DNA from: Isoetes taiwanensis
Lineage: Eukaryota; Streptophyta; Lycopodiopsida; Isoetales; Isoetaceae
Assembly: GCA_021234155.1 (NCBI GenBank)
Contig: JAJEKV010000095.1
Coordinates: forward strand, 3,484,621 to 3,548,620
Length of the DNA: 64,000 nt
Reading direction: 5' to 3'
The notes under the pieces are model-generated. The model saw only the letters and a program-made list of their open reading frames with translations, was not told the DNA's origin and searched no databases. The position numbers and the translations under genes are program-made. This document shows positions 58,522 through 64,000 of the stretch, in pieces; position 1 is the first letter of the stretch, and every line of letters begins with the position of its first letter.

Positions 58522-59884
58522 TTTTTTTTTTTTTTTTTTTTGAAGGCACGGTAGATTTTGTATTCATTCATATGATATAAAGTTACAACACATACATGAT
58601 TCCATAAGAATCATATTGGAAGAATTCCAGCACATAAAAAAACCTTAATATCTAGGGGGAACCCAGAAGATCCAGGGAAAAATAAGAAACTACTAACATA
58701 AAGTAGAATGAATGGACAAGTTAAGTACTACCAATGGAGTCATTCAACATCTTCTTCGGCTTCAACATACTATAGTGGTAAACCATCCTTCTTCTGCTAA
58801 AACCAATTACTATAGGAACCTCTCCATGGTTTCCAACAACTGATCCATTTGTTAGCCCAACTGTAGCAGCTTCTGTTACCCTTAATGGCCACATATAGAT
58901 TAAGCCCAAGAAAGATTTTCAGCATCCTTTGCAAACTGGAAGAGTAAAACATGAACCAAAATCTAGAGGAAACAGAAAAGGACATGTAGACAAATAATTA
59001 CCCAACTCTTATGCCTGAAGATGAACATTCCCATTATAAAGGCAGTGCAATCTCCTAGCTCGCCATAAATCTGAATCCAATGAACACCAACTAGACCATA
59101 GCCCAGCCCTAAAAATGTGATCCGAAAGATGGTGCATTGTTGGAGATGCCTCTAGATCATCATGTTCACTTACAAGTAAGAATTCAGTAGCTATCCATCC
59201 ACAAACCCTCCATCAGAAAATGAAATCCAAGGTCTCTCGCCACTTGAATTTCAAGACTTCGGATCTAGTAAACTGATCACAGCTGCTAGGATACATAAAA
59301 ATCTCCACATATACATAGAATATATGGATGGAAGCAATAATAAAATTAGAATAGGCTGCCACACTATTCTTAAAGCTGCCACATGCTTTTAAAGTTCTGA
59401 TTCTTTGTAACCAAATGACCTCTTGATCATCCAAAATTCCTTAAATTGATGGAAAATTTATAGAGACTTCAAACAATCATCTTGAAGCTGGTTAGACTTA
59501 GAATAAGCCCAACCCACTAGACTACTCTCCAGAGCCCAGCCTTAAATTATAAATTGTGAGAAGACACCTAATATGCCAACAAGTCTTGAAATCTGACTAA
59601 TCAATCTGCCATAGCTACATAAAGGAACAGAACTTGTTGTCTCCATCTTCCTATTCTATGTACATTCTGCCAGCAAGACGTGGAAAAGGAAGGAAGGTTC
59701 CTGCCAGATTATTAGGATGAAATAAGGATCACCTGGATGAAGCCACGATCCTTGTTGCTCAAAATCAAAGCTGGAGAAATCCCTTCGGCTGGCTCCAATT
59801 GAGTCGTTGCTGCCCTTACCCATCCCTCCAAGATCTTCACAGAGTACCTTCTGTGAAAAGCTTGTGGCTCCTGCGAACCTCATG
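58522..59884 (-). mobile_element. Poly(A)-tailed retroposon, probably LINE-derived
   Basis: On the minus strand a 3' end, AATACAAAATCTACCGTGCC then TTC, is followed by about 20 A (58522-58541). Reading upstream, partly open frames include LWRARRLHCLYNGNV near 59050, in the position of a LINE ORF2 tail, and a frame starting MRFAGATSFSQKVL at 59883. Stops break every frame. LINE 3' remnants look like this, but no RT motif remains, so a processed pseudogene of an unknown transcript is the alternative. Confidence 0.45.
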
Positions 59885-60727
59885 ATGGGGGTTATGGTTT
59901 TCTGTTGTGGCTATGGGGCATAGAATTGAGACTGTTTAACTGAGAAATAAATTCCTTCTAAGATTCGATGGAAATGTATTTTATAATGTATGTTTTGTAT
60001 TGATCCTATCTCTAGCGTTTTATGAAAGGTGTTGGTCTGGCTATATTCTGCAAAAATACCATCCACATTAGCCTGGCTATATTTTGCAATGCATAGGAAA
60101 TTCAAGAGATAGTTCCAGAGTAGTAGATTTCATTTTATTACAAAATGCTCCATTCTACAATGGTTCTAGCATACACCATGGACCTGAACATGAGACATGT
60201 CTGACCTGAGGTTTTTGTTCTCTACGATGTTAGCAGGCAATTGTCAACTTGTACTATCCATATTTAGTAACATAGAATATAAGCATAATTAGCTTTGACT
60301 TGTGATATGGCATCTAAATCATATCAAGTGAAAGAACTGTAATAATATATGCTCTAGGTCTTCACAGTCTGAAGGAAACACATTCCAAGCGAATATCTTT
60401 GGAAAGAGTTCCATTGCCTCCAGCATTTATCACAATTGGATGTTGTCACCATAATATTCTGTGAGGACATGCTACATTCTGGCATTTGTTCAACGAAGTC
60501 AAATGCTAAGGCACTTGCTGGAACAGCTCAAAGGCACCACCCACACCATGTCCTACAATTTGCTATGCAAAGTAAATATGTAGCATAATAACAGGGGGTT
60601 TTCTTTGTGTTTTTGTACGCTTTTCACTAAGGTTTTCCTATGATTTCGTGATGTATTCAAATGGATGTACTAATGCGTACATCTAGAGTGCACCATTTCT
60701 GAGCCATTGATTTTAGCCTTTTTTTCC
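59885..60727. other. Gene-free stretch
   Basis: No gene recognised. Confidence 0.3.
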
Positions 60728-60846
60728 AATGGTCAATAACCAATGGCTCACAACAAAAGCCCTTTTTTTGTGCGTGTGGTGCATAATGGTCAACAACCAA
60801 TGGCTCACAACAAGCCCTCTTTTTGTGTGTGTGGTGCATAATGGGC
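60728..60846 (+). repeat. ~62-bp tandem duplication
   Basis: Copies share ATGGTCAAYAACCAATGGCT, CACAACAA and GTGTGGTGCATAATGG. Confidence 0.85.
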
Positions 60847-62410
60847 ACATGAAGGGCTTGAAGGGCGCATGTAGTGCAGTTTCCCCGCCGGCAACACATT
60901 TCTTATCATAACTTTTGATCCAGAGCTCTGTTTGAGATGATTTTTATTGCGTTGGAAAGCTCTCTCTGAGATCTTTTTGATAGTGTATGATATGGTTATG
61001 TTTGGTTAAGTTATCTATGCTAAAACAGCAATTTTTCGTCCGGGTTTTGTAGGCTTTCACATCCTACCAGCTGATTAATACAGGATTGCGCTATTGGATA
61101 TTGTTTTATGGCTCATTCCGAATGAAGCTTGCAAAAAATTACCATGCAATTTAGATTTTGAGGCAGTTATTAAGCAAATTCCAAGGCTTCTAGATCCTTG
61201 TGCTAACAAGCAAAAAAGTTTCCCACTTTGGTTTCTCACCACAAGAATCCATGGAGGCCAAAGGCTGCTGTTAAATTCTAGTTCAAAAATGTTTGTGTAT
61301 GGGTGTTGCAAACTTTATGACTTTCAGAATAATGGGATCAATCCGCTCTATCTTTATGGTAACTTTTACTTATGTTCTATTTGTTTTATTGTGATGAAAT
61401 TCAAAAGCTACAGGTGATGAAAGCCTCAAAGGAATTCTAGTTTTTTTTGGTTTGAATTCTAAATTTTTTTGTCACCGGGGGATGTCCCTAAGGCCCGAAG
61501 GCCAAAAAATTTTTTTGCAACACAAACCATTAACATCCAACATATAAAAATTAAATCCCCCAACACATAACAACCATTGACATTAACAACCAACACATAA
61601 CTACCATTGACATTAATTAACACAACCATTGGGTCCAACACATTTAAATTAAAATCCCCCTTAAACCCCCTTTGGTTTGGGTGCATATTCACACGGGGGG
61701 TGACTCCGGGCAACGAGAGCTGTTGGATAGGCATATTCACCCCTTATTCCTTAATCTACACTGTACGTAAAGTTCCTCGTTTGTGGGGTATGCAAGTACA
61801 AAATTTGCTATACTGTATAACAACATGGAAATAAGGCAAGGTTGAATAAATGCGTCTGGCATGCACGTACAACACATTAAAGGACTTTTAACTCTTAGTA
61901 TAACAAATGGAGCAGTTAACCGTAATGCCATGGTGCTGTACTCAGATTATATTTAGAAAAGCGATTTATGGGCTTGCATGGATCTAATACTAAAGGTATG
62001 AGATATTTTTCTAGGAAGGAATCCCAAGTGGCTGGGAGGAAGTAGCAGACATATACATGGTGGCATGTATATGCAATGGTGAAAGTGTAATGATAGATAA
62101 ATGCAAATCTTAACCATTGGAAATAGAAGAGCAGCATAAATTAAAGAATAACTTTAGGGCTCCGATTTTCTTTTACAAAAGTCGTGAGACTTAGAGAATC
62201 GAGGTAAGATTGTGAGAATCGAGGTGCTGCCAGGCAGCCAAAATTGATGACCCAGGATTCTCCCGGGTTTTTGCTAAGGCCATTCAGAAGGATGGGTTTT
62301 TTCTCAAACAGTTTTTCTGAAGGCGGCTGCTCACAAGACGGTTTAGAGCTTTACACTAAAATCAACGGTGTGAGTAAGCTAGAAGACCTGTTGATTTCGA
62401 AGCCGTACAG
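60847..62410. other. Gene-free stretch with one unassigned ORF
   Basis: 61094-61417 is open (LWLIPNEACKKLPCNLDFEA, then FPLWFLTTRIHGGQRLLLNS) and exon-like, unidentified. Short direct repeats of AACACATAAC...CATTGACATTAA lie at 61560-61640. 60905-61000 (CTCTGTTTGAGATGATTTTT, GCGTTGGAAAGCTCTCTCTG) resembles the spacer text of the 5.8-6.2 kb array. Confidence 0.3.
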
Positions 62411-62608
62411 ATGGATAGGAGAGGTGGAGGCAGAAGTTTTGAATCTAAACGTGGATTTAGTGAAGGAAATGATAGTTATGGAGCAAACAAAAGGGGATAC
62501 TTCAACAGAAGACAAACTGGATACCATGGGGGATCTGTAAATGCTGAGAAGTTCGTCCCAGAGATGCAATTCGATGAAAATATGGACTCTGATAATGAAG
62601 ATTTTCAG
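62411..62608 (+). CDS. First coding exon of an RGG-rich protein
   Basis: ATG at 62411, 66 codons, ending TTTTCAG/GTATGC in phase 0: MDRRGGGRSFESKRGFSEGN, then SYGANKRGYFNRRQTGYHGG, then EMQFDENMDSDNEDFQ. Arg/Gly-rich start plus acidic end is typical of RNA-binding or RNA-helicase N-termini; no folded domain is visible. Later exons would lie to the right. A frame at 63436 after GGCTGCAG is a candidate but gives no recognisable continuation. Confidence 0.5.
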
Positions 62609-64000
62609 GTATGCATATCTTATGTAATATGGGTCTGAGATAAAATGATTCCAGATTGAAGAAAATATGTTGGTCATGATCTAGTAATGCATCAACAGGT
62701 TTTTTCTAGTGGTAAAATGCTGAGAGATAGCGTAATATATGTTTGGTTGTTTGCCAAAACTATTCTGGATAGCAAATTAACATGTGGCCGTATTGCATAT
62801 GCCAATGGTGGCACAATATAATGATTCTGACCCGATCAAGACAGTGGTTACAGCGGTAAATATAAGGGGGAATAATTTCTATTCTTAAAGTATGGCATGT
62901 CTGCCATTTTGAAAAGCACATAAATGTATGGCCTGATATCATATGCCTAAGTTGGCATACATGTTGGAGAAGTTTCGCCCCCGCCAAGGCAAGGATTGAT
63001 TAAAATGCTAGGAAGAAGGGGGAATATCTTTTGTATTCTTAGATTAACGCCTTGTTATCTTCTTATACTAGGACACAATGATACCTCGATGGTTAATTCT
63101 CGGACACATCCTAAAGCCTTGCGCTTAGTTAAGTATTGTGCTCTGTGTTTGAGAGCAATGTAATTTTCAGATTTGTACTCTATTTTCAAGAGGGAAATGA
63201 TCATATATATCTGCATAAGAGGTCCTGGAAATGCATCCTGATGGTAATAAGGATGTCATTTCTTGATTGACAAATCTTTTTTGTTTGATGTTTCGTTGTT
63301 TTATGATGCTTTTACTAATCAAGAGCAAAGGGTACAATGGGTGAAGGGCTTAAGAGCCCCAGAATTACCCTAAGTACCTTTTGGCCCTTGTACCTTTACC
63401 GAGTCCATCGCTAATGTGTACTTGTTTGGCTGCAGGTACGTGGTATTCTGCTCCCATTGTGCCTTCCTTTGCTGTTATGGTGTGTTTTAGCAAAAACGAC
63501 TGCATGGATCAAACAAAAAGGCTTTATGGAATGAAGTGCACATTCAGGACTGTTTTCTTGCACAAAGGATGTACTTTAAGGCTACAAAATACCGTTCAGG
63601 AAGTTGCATTTCTGTTTATCTTCTATCGTTATAAATTTTGAATGAAAACGATGTTTTAATCATATGAAACATTTTTCTGCTATTTAGTAGGATAATACTG
63701 CAGACTATATATATGTCTGGAGATCTACAAAAAACAGGTACTTTTGACATCAAAATTAAGTCTACTTCTGTAGCAATTTTTCAGCTTAGAAGATGGTGGA
63801 ACTAAAGTAATATTTTATGGCTTCTTTTTGTGACATGTTATCTTGCTTAAAAAATCTGAGATAATGATGTAAAAGGGTTGAAATCTAAGTTAATGATATA
63901 TAGCTGTCTAGCACATGGGAACAGTGGTGAATATACATGAGTTTTCCAGAAAAGCACCGTGAACATGTTCTTGCACTCATATTGAATTGAATGCTAAAAA
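62609..64000. other. Presumed intron/downstream sequence of the 62.4-kb gene
   Basis: An open frame at 63381-63641 (CFSKNDCMDQTKRLYGMKCT) spans a GGCTGCAG acceptor-like site. It is unidentified and could be exon or chance. The window ends inside this region. Confidence 0.3.

Noticed and set aside
58374..58571. Minus-strand ORF with poly-lysine
   Set aside because: The lysines come from the retroposon poly(A) tail.

Overview
This is nuclear DNA of a land plant with a large, repeat-rich genome. The coding pieces are plant-type (GH28 polygalacturonase; fragments resembling CPSF73, GIGANTEA, hydroxyethylthiazole kinase, a 4-coumarate:CoA-ligase-like enzyme, a UBP12/13-type MATH domain and a TORTIFOLIA1-like HEAT protein). 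Introns are short GT-AG introns, and intact plant LTR retrotransposons with initiator-Met primer-binding sites are present. Low gene density, old unprocessed pseudogenes and a non-LTR, IPMG/YMDD-type reverse transcriptase make me favour a fern, lycophyte or gymnosperm over a flowering plant. That is inference; the species cannot be read from the window.

Layout. 0.4-1.6 kb: an acyl-protein thioesterase pseudogene without its nucleophile elbow. 4.3-5.1 kb: a decayed unknown reading frame. 5.4-8.4 kb: an array and scatter of a palindromic hairpin motif (TTGGGC, variable centre, GCCCAA). 9.8-14.6 kb: a decayed transposase-like gene, an antisense MATH fragment, and a long broken reverse transcriptase. 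17-23 kb: exon-like pieces of unknown genes and a thiazole-kinase C-terminus. 24.2-32.6 kb: three copies of a composite repeat (GGAATCT minisatellite, tRNA-headed SINE-like block, TTCTAGAA array), interrupted at 28 kb by a GIGANTEA-like fragment.

33.2-35.3 kb: the only gene that assembles cleanly, a three-exon secreted GH28 enzyme of 495 residues. 36.9-37.7 kb (minus): a HEAT-repeat gene with one homopolymer frameshift. 39.7-40.8 kb: a terminal-inverted-repeat element. 41.3-44.0 kb: a CPSF73-like pseudogene followed by a 4CL-like tail. 46.1-50.3 kb: a hypothetical gene with an internal tandem duplication, whose second copy is split by a 2.4-kb non-autonomous LTR element that encodes a protein with two SUMO-interaction-like motifs. 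50.8-56.1 kb: a 5.2-kb Ty1/copia element with identical LTRs but broken gag-pol. 58.5-59.9 kb (minus): a poly(A)-tailed retroposon. 62.4 kb: a probable first exon of an RGG-rich protein.

The genes do not form a pathway. The window reads as a site where DNA-level duplicates of genes have accumulated and decayed among transposons; only the GH28 gene, and perhaps the HEAT gene and the 62.4-kb exon, look potentially functional.
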